This document shows positions 24,155-31,924 of a stretch of DNA of 37,046 bases, piece after piece. Within the stretch, counting starts at the first letter, position 1; each line of letters begins with the position of its first letter. The position numbers were made by a program, and so were the translations under genes. The DNA comes from an uncultured Pelagibacteraceae bacterium (lineage in GTDB: Bacteria > Pseudomonadota > Alphaproteobacteria > Pelagibacterales > Pelagibacteraceae), in assembly GCA_902555185.1 (NCBI GenBank), contig CACDSA010000008.1:1-37046 (forward strand), written 5' to 3'. The notes under the pieces were generated by a model. That model worked only from the letters and a program-made list of their open reading frames with translations, was not told the DNA's origin and did not search any database.

Positions 24155-24763
24155 TTAACTAGCTATGTATCTTAAGTACCTATTTTGTATACTTAAATCT
24201 TCTCTAAAAGAACCTAAAAAATAGTTGGTTACTGTAGTGGCTTTTTCTTTTTTGATACCCCTCATTGTCATACATTGGTGCGCTGCATCAACAGTTACCG
24301 CAACACCTTTTGCGTCAAGTGCGTTCATTAAAGTTTTAGCAACTTGCATTGTAAGTCTCTCTTGGGTTTGTAGCCTTTTTGAAAAGACTTCTACTGTTCT
24401 AGCTAATTTACTTAACCCCACAACTTTTTTGTTTGGAATGTAAGCAACGTGAGCAACCCCAATAATTGGTGCCATATGATGTTCACAATGACTTTCAAGA
24501 GTAATATTTTTTTCAACAACCATATCGTCATAGCCCTCAACGTCACCAAAAGTTTTAGATAAGTCTGCTTCAGCGTCTTGATGGTACCCTTTAAAATACT
24601 CTTTAAAAGCTTTAATAACTCTTTTAGGTGTCTCAATTAAACCCTCTCTATTTGGATCTTCCCCGATCCATTTTAAAATTGTTTTAAAAGCCTCTTCAGC
24701 CTGCTTGTCAGAAACTTCTGACTTTTTTAGGGAATTTTTATCGATGTCTTTAACTAATTTCAT
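24155..24763 (-). CDS. folE: GTP cyclohydrolase I
   Basis: A 202-residue enzyme converting GTP to 7,8-dihydroneopterin triphosphate, the first step of folate (and queuosine-type) pterin synthesis. Zinc ligands lie in SHCEHHMAPIIG (C93, with H95/H96 of the active site) and in AAHQCMTMRG. The family's EDPNREGLIETPKRV opening is also present, as is QTQERLTMQ. It is the first gene of a leftward unit and is divergent from hisI. Together with the CADD-like pABA synthase at 7.3 kb it supports de novo folate synthesis. Confidence 0.97.
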   Translation of the reverse strand: MKLVKDIDKNSLKKSEVSDKQAEEAFKTILKWIGEDPNREGLIETPKRVIKAFKEYFKGYHQDAEADLSKTFGDVEGYDDMVVEKNITLESHCEHHMAPIIGVAHVAYIPNKKVVGLSKLARTVEVFSKRLQTQERLTMQVAKTLMNALDAKGVAVTVDAAHQCMTMRGIKKEKATTVTNYFLGSFREDLSIQNRYLRYIAS

Positions 24764-24837
24764 TGCAAGAACGTTTTATAGGACATATTTGATTAATGCA
24801 AATTGCTATTTTGTCTTTTTTTCATTATTTTACGTTC

Positions 24838-25305
24838 ATGTTTAAAAAAAGAGAAAGTGTATTTGAGGTGGAAGAGGGAAAATTTCTATCTCCTAAATTT
24901 GATAAAGATGGACTTATTCCAGTAACCACTTCTGACAGTAGTTCTGGAGAGCTTTTAATGCATGGTTATATGAATGGAGAAGCATTAAAAAAAACAATAG
25001 AAACTAAAGAAGCTCATTATTGGAGTAGATCCAGGAAAGATATTTGGCACAAAGGAAAGACTAGTGGTTTTGTGCAAAAGGTCATTGATTTAAGAATAGA
25101 TGATGATCAGGATGCATTGTGGATGTCAGTTGATATAGGAAACGGAGCAAGTTGCCATGTAGGATATAAATCATGCTTTTATAGATCAATACCTTTAGGA
25201 AAAATTAAAAAATCTGAAGAAATTGAATTAGAATTTAAAGAAAAAGAAAAAAAATTCGATCCCGAAAAAGTTTATAAAGGTCAGCCTAACCCGACAAAAC
25301 TATAA
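24838..25305 (+). CDS. hisI: Phosphoribosyl-AMP cyclohydrolase
   Basis: A 155-residue enzyme of histidine synthesis that opens the adenine ring of PR-AMP. Typical motifs are HYWSRSRKDIWHKGKTSGFV, the acidic RIDDDQDALW, and GNGASCHVGYKSCFYRS with its zinc cysteines. There is no fused HisE domain. I prefer the ATG at 24838 over one 42 bases upstream, because the extra residues are hydrophobic and not part of the family. Two bases separate it from the next gene. hisN at 32.6 kb belongs to the same pathway. Confidence 0.95.
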   Translation: MFKKRESVFEVEEGKFLSPKFDKDGLIPVTTSDSSSGELLMHGYMNGEALKKTIETKEAHYWSRSRKDIWHKGKTSGFVQKVIDLRIDDDQDALWMSVDIGNGASCHVGYKSCFYRSIPLGKIKKSEEIELEFKEKEKKFDPEKVYKGQPNPTKL

Positions 25306-25307
25306 TT

Positions 25308-25916
25308 ATGAAAGTAATAAGCCCTTTTGGTCCAAAAATAGCTAAATTAAAATTTTCAAATAAATTAATAAAAAAAATTAATAATGAGGTTGACCAAATT
25401 TTAAATAAAAAGATTTTATTAAAAAAACTGGATTATTCGAAAAAATTAGTCGGGCAGGTAAAACAAGAATTTCAATTACCGAAATCTTTTGTAAAAAAAA
25501 ATTTGGAAAAAGTAATTTCTAATGAAGTAAAAAAATATGTTTTTAAAACTATTGGAAAAAATGTAAAGAAAATTTCAATTAAAAATTTTTGGATAGTGAG
25601 ACAATTTAATAATGAATATAACCCAATACATTACCATGATGGACATATATCTGGTGTGGGTTACTTAAAAATTCCAAAATTTGTTTCACAAAACCATAAA
25701 AAATCAAAAATCGATGGTACAATTGATTTCATAAATGGAAATAAGATGTTTTTAAGTGATAGCATTTATAATCATCAGCCCAAAGAAGGTGATGTAATTC
25801 TTTTTCCACATTATTTGATGCATACAGCATATCCATTTAAATCAAGTGGAGAGAGAAGATCCTTTTCATTTAATCTAGAAATAGATAAAAAAATTGCTAA
25901 TGTTTTTTCAAGATGA
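25308..25916 (+). CDS. Putative 2OG-Fe(II) oxygenase (TIGR02466-like)
   Basis: A 202-residue protein with a pattern of the TIGR02466 putative oxygenase family. A histidine-rich segment NPIHYHDGHISGVGYLKIP (residues 106-123) supplies the proximal iron ligands, HYLMHTAYPF (H172) the distal one, and GERRSFSFN (R183/R184) the 2-oxoglutarate arginine. The first 80 residues are Lys-rich helix. It is tightly placed between hisI and the DUF2237 gene (2-base gap, 4-base overlap). Substrate unknown. Confidence 0.78.
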   Translation: MKVISPFGPKIAKLKFSNKLIKKINNEVDQILNKKILLKKLDYSKKLVGQVKQEFQLPKSFVKKNLEKVISNEVKKYVFKTIGKNVKKISIKNFWIVRQFNNEYNPIHYHDGHISGVGYLKIPKFVSQNHKKSKIDGTIDFINGNKMFLSDSIYNHQPKEGDVILFPHYLMHTAYPFKSSGERRSFSFNLEIDKKIANVFSR

Positions 25917-26290
25917 GTAATGAAATTCAAAAAAATGTTTTCGGTGAGCCTTTAGAACCATGCTCTAAAGATCCATTAACTGGTTGGTTTAGAGATGGAT
26001 GTTGTAATACTGATAAGAATGATAGAGGAGTTCACACTGTCTGCGCTAAAGTAACAGATAAATTTTTGCTTTGGTCAAAAAAAGTAGGTAATGATTTAAT
26101 TACCCCGCATCCAGAATTTGGTTTTCCAGGGCTTAAAGATGGTGATTGTTGGTGCGTCTGCGCTACTTGGTACGCAAGAGCAATTGAAGAGGATGCAGCA
26201 TGCTCAGTTTTTTTAAAAAAAACTAACATTAAGACCTTAGAATTAATACCGATTGAAAAGTTAAAAAAATTTGCTGTAGACTTATCTTAG
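25913..26290 (+). CDS. DUF2237 family protein
   Basis: A 125-residue protein matching DUF2237: NVFGEPLEPCSKDPLTGWFR, DGCCNTDKNDRGVHTVCA, then the C-rich GDCWCVCATWYARAIE. Many invariant Cys, Trp, Asp and Gly residues suggest a conserved active or metal site, but no function is known. The start overlaps the oxygenase stop by 4 bases (ATGA), so translation is coupled. Its end overlaps the convergent TPR gene by 4 bases. Confidence 0.9.
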   Translation: MSNEIQKNVFGEPLEPCSKDPLTGWFRDGCCNTDKNDRGVHTVCAKVTDKFLLWSKKVGNDLITPHPEFGFPGLKDGDCWCVCATWYARAIEEDAACSVFLKKTNIKTLELIPIEKLKKFAVDLS

Positions 26291-26775
26291 TAAACTTTTG
26301 AACCTCGAGTTTTTATAATTAACTCAAGTTCTCCATATTCTTTGCAGTTACAGTTCTTAAGAACTTCTAATCTTTCATTAGCTTTTTCGATTCTATTAGT
26401 TTGAACATAAAGTTCACCCAAGTATTCATTTATTCCATTATGATTTGGATTAATGTTTAAACCCTTTAAATAAAATTTCTCAGCTTGATCAAAATTTCCA
26501 ACTTTTCTTGAAGTAAATCCCATGTAATTAAGAATATCTGGATTTTTTTTATCTGATTTATGAGCTTTTTCTAATTTACCGAAAGCTTGAGAGTAAAGTT
26601 TTTTAGCTTTTTCTGTTTTTTCTTTTTTTTCTAATTTACCAGCTCGTTTTACTAATTTAACAGCATCTTCATACAAAGAGTTTTTTGATGAGTCACCGCT
26701 ACTACTATCGCTTCCTGCAGCCATTAAGCTTGAGCTTAAAAAAAGAGATAAAACTATTATTAATATATTCTTCAT
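26287..26775 (-). CDS. Secreted TPR-repeat protein
   Basis: A 162-residue protein with a signal peptide (residues 1-19, cut near SLMAAGS) and a Ser/Gly/Asp linker, then two to three tetratricopeptide repeats: AKKLYSQAFGKLEKAHKSDK, NPDILNYMGFTSRKVGNFDQ and NPNHNGINEYLGELYVQTNR. It probably sits in the periplasm as a protein-binding scaffold. A pair of cysteines near the C-terminus (KNCNCKEYGE) may form a disulfide or bind metal. Partner unknown. Confidence 0.85.
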   Translation of the reverse strand: MKNILIIVLSLFLSSSLMAAGSDSSSGDSSKNSLYEDAVKLVKRAGKLEKKEKTEKAKKLYSQAFGKLEKAHKSDKKNPDILNYMGFTSRKVGNFDQAEKFYLKGLNINPNHNGINEYLGELYVQTNRIEKANERLEVLKNCNCKEYGELELIIKTRGSKVY

Positions 26776-26807
26776 AACTTTTATTTAATTGTTTTTAGAA
26801 AAAATTG

Positions 26808-27518
26808 TTATGCGACAGATGATCTTCCTCCGTCGACACCTAAAATTTGACCTGTTATCCAAGAACTTTCATCTGTAAGCAAAAACTTTGCAACTGATGC
26901 GGAGTCTCCACCTTCACCTATTCTCTTCATTGGGTGCATTTTGGCGATACCTTCGGCAACTTTTTCATTTTTCAGTAAAAAATTTGAAATTTTAGAATTT
27001 GTCAAACTAGGAGCAATACAGTTCACTCGAATATTCGGGGCGAACTCAGCGGCTAAAGCCAATGTCAAACCTTCTATTGCACCTTTTGCTGATGAAACAA
27101 TCGCATGGTTAGGAAAACCTTGTTTTACGGCAACAGTTGAAAATAAAACTATTGAACCTTTATTTCTTTTTAAATTATCTGCTAAAGACTTAATTGTCTC
27201 TGTTGCTGAAATAAGATTGAGATTGAAAGACTGCATGAAATCACTTTTCTTTGTTAACTTTAATGGTTTTAAATCTATAGAGCCTACACAAAAAGCAAGA
27301 CCATTAATTTGTTCATCTTTTAAATCTGTTAATATTTTTTCAGAAAAATTTTCCTCGAGAACATCACATACAGTAAATGTTGAGTTTAATTCATTGGCTA
27401 GTGCTGATAGACTAGACTCATCTCGACCAACTAAGTGTAATTCCTCGCCACTCTCAGCTAATTTCTTTGCCAGAGAGGATCCAATCGATCCAGTTGCACC
27501 TAAAATTACTTTTTTCAT
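26808..27518 (-). CDS. Short-chain dehydrogenase/reductase with atypical active site
   Basis: A 236-residue SDR. The cofactor loop is GATGSIGSS at residues 6-14, and the C-terminal VNCIAPSLT and WITGQILGVDGGRSS match classical SDRs. The catalytic YxxxK is altered: the motif reads HAIVSSAKGAIEGL, so the tyrosine position is valine while the lysine is kept. Some related SDRs share this HASxAAAKGA-type sequence. I prefer the ATG at 27518 to one 15 bases upstream. It is divergent from the photolyase-like gene. Reductase activity may be changed or absent. Confidence 0.85.
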   Translation of the reverse strand: MKKVILGATGSIGSSLAKKLAESGEELHLVGRDESSLSALANELNSTFTVCDVLEENFSEKILTDLKDEQINGLAFCVGSIDLKPLKLTKKSDFMQSFNLNLISATETIKSLADNLKRNKGSIVLFSTVAVKQGFPNHAIVSSAKGAIEGLTLALAAEFAPNIRVNCIAPSLTNSKISNFLLKNEKVAEGIAKMHPMKRIGEGGDSASVAKFLLTDESSWITGQILGVDGGRSSVA

Positions 27519-27542
27519 AATTAAAAATAACATTATTAACGG

Positions 27543-27560
27543 TTATTTACATGCAAATAA
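27543..27560. promoter_or_regulatory. Possible operator between the SDR and photolyase-like genes
   Basis: TTATTTACATGCAAATAA is an 18-base palindrome with eight of nine pairs matching. It lies midway between two divergent starts (27518 and 27603), where a dimeric repressor could control both. AT-rich DNA makes chance palindromes common, so confidence is low. Confidence 0.3.
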
Positions 27561-27602
27561 TGACGCGTGTAATATACAAATAAAATATGTATTTTAATAC
27601 TT

Positions 27603-29084
27603 ATGAAGCTTTTTATTATTTTAGGAAATCAATTATTTAACCCAAAATATCTCTCTGATTATAAAGACCATACTTTTTTTATGGCAGAAGACTATGGTCT
27701 ATGCACTTTTGAAAAGCATCACAAACTGAAAATACTGTTATTTTTATCTTCAATGAGATCATTTAAAGATGAGCTTAAATCAAAAAATTTTAATTTAATA
27801 TATAAAGATTTAAATAAAGATTTTAAATTATCTTACGAAAAAAAGTTAGAAAAGACTATAAAAGAAAAAAAGATAAGAGAAATTACTTTTTTTGAAATTG
27901 AGGATAAATTTTTTGAAAAAAGAATATTGAATTTAGGAAAAAAAAATTCACTTAAGATTAACCAAGTTAGATCTCCAATGTTTTTAATGGAGAGACAGGA
28001 ATTTAAAGATTACCTTTCTAAAAATAAAAGGCCTTTCATGGCAAATTTTTATAAGATTGTAAGAACAAAAATGAATTTATTGATGAATAAGAATGGAACT
28101 CCAAAAGGAAATAAATGGAGTTTCGATGAAGAAAATAGAAAAAAACTTCCGAATACTATTAAAGTTCCTATAATTTCGAAGGTAAAAGAGACAAAGGAAA
28201 CTATTACTCTTAAAAAATTTATAAATTCTAATTTTAAAGATCATCCAGGGAATACTGATAAATTTTGGTTTCCAACAACTCGAAAAGACGCAAGTAAGTG
28301 GCTTGATGAGTTTTTAAAAGAGAGAATAAAGCTTTTTGGAGATTATGAGGATGCGGTGACAGATAAATCAAATACTGTTTTTCATAGCGCGCTAAGTCCA
28401 CTTATAAACTTAGGTTTAATAGCTCCAGAAGAGATAATAGAAAAGTTAAGAAAGATTGAAAATAAAGTACCCATGAATTCCTTAGAGGGTTATATTAGGC
28501 AGATTATAGGTTGGAGGGAATTTATGAGAGGAATTTACCAAAACTATGATCAACGATTGGATAAAACTAATTTTTTTAATCATAAAAGAAAAATGAAAAA
28601 ATCTTGGTATGACGGAAATACTGGTTTAGATCCGTTAGATCATGCGATCAATAATGCTAAAAACTACGGCTGGTCACATCATATTGAAAGGCTAATGATA
28701 TTAGCAAACATAATGAATCTTTGTGAGATAAATCCTAAACAAGTTTATAAATGGTTTATGGAAATGTTCGTGGACTCATCTGATTGGGTAATGGCGCCAA
28801 ATGTTTATGGAATGGGGTTATTTAGTGACGGCGGAATATTTGCAACTAAACCTTATATCTGTGGATCTAGTTATTTTCTTAAGATGATGCATTTTAAAAA
28901 AGGTCCTTGGTGTGATGTAATGGACGGATTATATTGGAAATTTATAGATAGACATAAGAAATTCTTTTTAAAAAATCCACGTCTTGCAATGATGGTTAGA
29001 ATTTCTGAAAAAATGAATAAAGAGAGGAAAACAAGAATTTTTAAAGCTGCCAATAATTTTATAAAAGAAAATACTAATGGTTAA
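27603..29084 (+). CDS. Photolyase/cryptochrome-family protein related to FeS-BCP, Fe-S ligands missing
   Basis: A 493-residue member of the bacterial (6-4) photolyase / FeS-BCP branch. The N-terminal alpha/beta domain opens IILGNQLFNPKYL, and the FAD domain has EGYIRQIIGWREFMRGIY, the HHIERLMILANI helix, and GLFSDGGIFATKPYICGSSY. Fe-S members carry four cysteines (one before the HHIQRLM helix, a CxxC pair and one before PFN-LYW). Here the first is DPLDHAI, the CxxC loop is shortened to HFKKGPW, and only C437 remains. A light-driven DNA repair role is likely without the cluster. The DCC-family and DUF2256 genes follow directly, with the DCC gene overlapping by 8 bases. Confidence 0.88.
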   Translation: MKLFIILGNQLFNPKYLSDYKDHTFFMAEDYGLCTFEKHHKLKILLFLSSMRSFKDELKSKNFNLIYKDLNKDFKLSYEKKLEKTIKEKKIREITFFEIEDKFFEKRILNLGKKNSLKINQVRSPMFLMERQEFKDYLSKNKRPFMANFYKIVRTKMNLLMNKNGTPKGNKWSFDEENRKKLPNTIKVPIISKVKETKETITLKKFINSNFKDHPGNTDKFWFPTTRKDASKWLDEFLKERIKLFGDYEDAVTDKSNTVFHSALSPLINLGLIAPEEIIEKLRKIENKVPMNSLEGYIRQIIGWREFMRGIYQNYDQRLDKTNFFNHKRKMKKSWYDGNTGLDPLDHAINNAKNYGWSHHIERLMILANIMNLCEINPKQVYKWFMEMFVDSSDWVMAPNVYGMGLFSDGGIFATKPYICGSSYFLKMMHFKKGPWCDVMDGLYWKFIDRHKKFFLKNPRLAMMVRISEKMNKERKTRIFKAANNFIKENTNG

Positions 29085-29436
29085 AGTTTTTTTCAACAAT
29101 TCATGTAATATTTGTAGAGCCGAAATCAATCATTACAAAAAACATAGTGATAACAGTGTTGAGTGGATAGATGTAACTAATAATGAAGAAGCTCAGAAAA
29201 TTACCTCTAAATCTTATAAAGAACTTTTGAGAAGAATGCATGTTATAAAAGATGGCAAAGTAATTGATGGAGCAGAATCTTTTTTAATAATTTGGAAAAG
29301 CGTTCCTAAATATAATTTTTTATATAAAATATTTAAGATTAAACCTTTGTTTTTCTTATTAAATATTTTCTATGAAATTGCGGCTTATTTTCTTTTTATA
29401 AAAAATAAACATCAACTTAATGATGAAAAAAGCTAA
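29077..29436 (+). CDS. DCC-family thiol-disulfide protein (DUF393)
   Basis: A 119-residue protein of the DUF393/DCC group, a thioredoxin-like fold. The family motif is NNSCNICRAEINHY, with C10 and C13. GAESFLIIWKSVPKY in the middle is typical. The C-terminal third is hydrophobic (FLYKIFKIKPLFFLLNIFYE). Genes of this family often sit beside photolyase genes, as here; it may provide redox help to them, which is not proven. It overlaps the photolyase-like gene upstream by 8 bases and the DUF2256 gene downstream by 17. Confidence 0.87.
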   Translation: MVKVFFNNSCNICRAEINHYKKHSDNSVEWIDVTNNEEAQKITSKSYKELLRRMHVIKDGKVIDGAESFLIIWKSVPKYNFLYKIFKIKPLFFLLNIFYEIAAYFLFIKNKHQLNDEKS

Positions 29437-29548
29437 TTTGCCAAAAAAAACTTGCCCGGTTTGTAATAAACCTTTTTCTTGGAGAAAAAAATGGAGACTT
29501 AATTGGGATAAGGTAAAATATTGTTCGAAAAAGTGTTCTTCTAAATAA
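29420..29548 (+). CDS. DUF2256 small zinc-ribbon-like protein
   Basis: A 42-residue protein with the DUF2256 pattern: LPKKTCPVCNKPFSWRKKW, then YCSKKC, giving cysteines C12, C15, C35 and C39 that can bind one zinc. The Trp/Arg-rich middle (FSWRKKWRLNWDKVKYC) is the conserved core. Genes of this family are commonly found next to photolyase/cryptochrome genes. A second in-frame ATG at 29423 is equally possible. It overlaps the DCC gene and ends one base before the stop of the convergent photolyase-like gene. Confidence 0.85.
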   Translation: MMKKANLPKKTCPVCNKPFSWRKKWRLNWDKVKYCSKKCSSK

Positions 29549-29549
29549 G

Positions 29550-30686
29550 TTATTGTAAATTAAAATTAGTTAAAATTTTAGGAATATTATTTTTAAAATT
29601 AAAATATCCTTTATTAGAAAACTGCCAAGAAAATTTATCTTCCTCGCTCAAAATAAAGTTTAATACTAAATTTTGCTTTTTTCTCATAATATTTAAATAA
29701 GAATAATTTTCTCCAATACTTGGGTGAAAGACATCGAAAGATTTAATTTCATCTGTTAAAGTTTGAAATTTTAACTCATCTATGATTTGTAAATCTTTAA
29801 ATCTTTTTTTTTGGTCATCAATTATTTTTGACTTATATTCTAATACCTTTTGTTCAAGATTTATCTTTCGAGCCTTATTACTTAATAAAACTAAGTAAAT
29901 ATTTTTGTATTTTTTAAGATTTTTATTTTCTAAACTTAATTCGTTCTCAAAAACTAATAAATCTTCATTAGAATTATCTTCTGAAATAAAATTAAGTGGA
30001 CTTAATTTATATTCTCTTTTGTCTGTTAAAGGTAAAGCGTTTTCATTTAATTTAAAATTCTTATATTTATTATTAGTAAACTTGCTTATGTTCCATGATT
30101 GAGCAACGTAGTGCTTACCTTTAGTTTGAAGACCAGCAACCCATCTCCAACTTAAAGTATTAGAGGCGGCGTCGCCATCGTATAAATGTTTCATAAAGAA
30201 CTCTGCGCCTTTTTGCCAAGGTAAATTTAATGTAAATATCCAAATGCTAGCGAACCACATTCTAGTATGGTTGTGTAAATAATTATTTTCTTTAAGCTCT
30301 TTTACCCAATCATTAAAACATTCAATTTGAGTTTCACCGTTAATTGCTTTTTTATAATTATCATCCTCCTTTAATCCTTTTAAATCCTCTATAAAGTCAG
30401 TCCAAACTTGAGGTCTAAGTTCTAACCAACCTTTCCAATAAACTCTCCAAAATATTTCTTGGATATATTTTTCAATTTTTTGATATGGAAACTTTGCCAA
30501 AACTGTCTTTGCAACTTCATATTCAGTTATTAATCTGTGTGAGATATAAGGTGATAAGCAAGAAACATTTGATTTGTCTTTTGGCCCTAAATCAAAATTT
30601 CTTTTGAAACTATAATTTGCTAGTTCACTGTTTATAAAAACACCAAGCTGTTTCAAAGCTCCTTCTCTTGAGATTTCGAATTTCAT
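29550..30686 (-). CDS. Photolyase-like protein with FAD domain first, possibly circularly permuted
   Basis: A 378-residue protein. Residues 5-230 match the helical FAD-binding domain of class I photolyases: REGALKQLGVFINSELANYS, SCLSPYISHRL (42-52), LHNHTRMWFAS (137-147), LYDGDAASNTLSWRWVAG (168-185). These keep the FAD-contacting H138-N139, R142, D170-G-D172 and N176, and the tryptophan W182. The usual N-terminal alpha/beta domain is absent. Instead residues 241-378 form a plausible alpha/beta domain (DLLVFENELSLEN resembles the opening of that domain), and it ends FNFKNNIPKIL. A permuted order is inferred. Cryptochrome or photolyase activity is untested. It shares a TAATG overlap with the 66-residue gene. 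Confidence 0.82.
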   Translation of the reverse strand: MKFEISREGALKQLGVFINSELANYSFKRNFDLGPKDKSNVSCLSPYISHRLITEYEVAKTVLAKFPYQKIEKYIQEIFWRVYWKGWLELRPQVWTDFIEDLKGLKEDDNYKKAINGETQIECFNDWVKELKENNYLHNHTRMWFASIWIFTLNLPWQKGAEFFMKHLYDGDAASNTLSWRWVAGLQTKGKHYVAQSWNISKFTNNKYKNFKLNENALPLTDKREYKLSPLNFISEDNSNEDLLVFENELSLENKNLKKYKNIYLVLLSNKARKINLEQKVLEYKSKIIDDQKKRFKDLQIIDELKFQTLTDEIKSFDVFHPSIGENYSYLNIMRKKQNLVLNFILSEEDKFSWQFSNKGYFNFKNNIPKILTNFNLQ

Positions 30687-30886
30687 TAGTCCTCGTCATC
30701 CCTCCAACCATCAATGAAAAGTTTCCAACAAGCAAATGATACGCAAATTATTCCTACAGAGAAACCTAGTAGAACCCCATTATTTTTTCCCAAATAAATC
30801 GTTCCATAATGAGTGCTTAGTATTGGTGGCAAAACTAATATTGCACCAATTATTAAATATCTAATTGCAAAAGGAGGTCTTTTCAA
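30686..30886 (-). CDS. Small two-span membrane protein
   Basis: A 66-residue protein with two hydrophobic helices, residues 8-25 (IRYLIIGAILVLPPILS) and 34-54, and an acidic end (WRDDED). No family recognised. It overlaps its neighbours on both sides: four bases with the DUF4864-like gene and one with the photolyase-like gene (TAATG). Such coupling makes a real gene likely. It may be an accessory membrane protein of this oxidant-defence operon, or simply housed there. Confidence 0.7.
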   Translation of the reverse strand: MKRPPFAIRYLIIGAILVLPPILSTHYGTIYLGKNNGVLLGFSVGIICVSFACWKLFIDGWRDDED

Positions 30887-31338
30887 ATTGAATTACCTTG
30901 ATCTGTTGGCATTGATACACCAGAAGTAAACCAACAACTTTTACAATCTTTGTCATTTCCTCTCTCAACATGCCATAAATAGTAGAATTGTTTTTTTTCA
31001 TCACTTAAAACTTTTACTCCATAAACAAATTTATCATCCGTGTTCATGATTAAATCTATTTTGTGAGAGAAATGATTTAAAAGAATTCTATAGTGTACAT
31101 CATAAAGCATTATTCTAAAGCGATCATAAGGCCCGGTCATTTTTTTATTATCTGGATGAGCAAATAACCATGTTTGTTTTATCCCAGTGTCATCTTTATC
31201 ATTATTCTTGAGAGCATTTAATTGAATTTTTATTACATCATAAGCAGATAAATTTTCTGCAGGTTTAATCATCTCTGCTTTAGCAGAATTTAACAAACCA
31301 ACAAAAAAAATTATTATAAGTAATTTTTTCAATTCCAT
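30883..31338 (-). CDS. Exported DUF4864-like protein
   Basis: A 151-residue protein with a signal peptide (residues 1-21, ending SAKAEM). The pattern SAYDVIKIQLNALKNNDKDD, TWLFAHPDNKKMTGPYDRFR resembles DUF4864, a family with members in bacteria and plant chloroplasts, and the mature part ends with CKSCWFTSGVSMP. Function unknown; the fold is probably NTF2/cystatin-like. It overlaps msrA by 10 bases and the small membrane protein by 4, so it is in the msrA operon and probably periplasmic. Confidence 0.72.
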   Translation of the reverse strand: MELKKLLIIIFFVGLLNSAKAEMIKPAENLSAYDVIKIQLNALKNNDKDDTGIKQTWLFAHPDNKKMTGPYDRFRIMLYDVHYRILLNHFSHKIDLIMNTDDKFVYGVKVLSDEKKQFYYLWHVERGNDKDCKSCWFTSGVSMPTDQGNSI

Positions 31339-31901
31339 ATTTTTTTCAAGGTCTCTTCTCTTTTACACCCCTTTTTATACATGAGGTATCTAATAAAGTT
31401 TTTTTCATAATAATCTTGGTGATAATCTTCGGCAGGATAAAATTTCTCAAATTTCCAAACTAAAGTTACAATTTTATTGTTGAATAGTTTTTCCAATTTT
31501 TTAAAGGATTTATCAATAAATTCTTTTTCTGGTTGTGTTTGAAAAAAAATTACCGATCTGTAGCTTTTTCCTTTGTCACAAAATTGTCCTGCAGAATCAA
31601 AAGGGTCAATATTTTTCCAATAAATATCCAAAAGTTTTTCATAATTAATTATTTTGGGATCGTATGTTACTTCAATAGCTTCTACATGGCCGGTGTCTTT
31701 GTAAATAACATCTTGGTAAGTTGGGTTTTTTAAATTTCCGCCAGAATAACCTGAGATAGTAGAAATAACTCCATTAATTTGATCAAATGACTCCTCCATA
31801 CACCAAAAACATCCGCCAGCAAAGTAAGCTTTTTTATATTCTTGAGCATTTGCAAAATGGTTAATTATAAAAATTGAAATAATAATAAAATATTTTCTCA
31901 T
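31329..31901 (-). CDS. msrA: Peptide methionine sulfoxide reductase MsrA, exported
   Basis: A 190-residue enzyme that reduces methionine-S-sulfoxide in proteins. The catalytic C31 lies in AGGCFWCMEE, with the family's GYSGGNLKNPTYQDV and GHVEAIEVTYDP following. The resolving cysteine is probably in KKGCKRE. A signal-like hydrophobic segment at residues 4-19 indicates a periplasmic or membrane-anchored enzyme. First gene of a four-gene leftward unit with the photolyase-like gene, giving protein and DNA repair under photo-oxidative stress. Confidence 0.93.
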   Translation of the reverse strand: MRKYFIIISIFIINHFANAQEYKKAYFAGGCFWCMEESFDQINGVISTISGYSGGNLKNPTYQDVIYKDTGHVEAIEVTYDPKIINYEKLLDIYWKNIDPFDSAGQFCDKGKSYRSVIFFQTQPEKEFIDKSFKKLEKLFNNKIVTLVWKFEKFYPAEDYHQDYYEKNFIRYLMYKKGCKREETLKKIWN

Positions 31902-31924
31902 TATTAGATGATATATTAATATTT

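Noticed and set aside
26941-27597. Long open frame (218 codons) antisense to the SDR gene
   Set aside because: It is a mirror of the real SDR in the opposite strand, with a low-quality, low-complexity protein and no family features.
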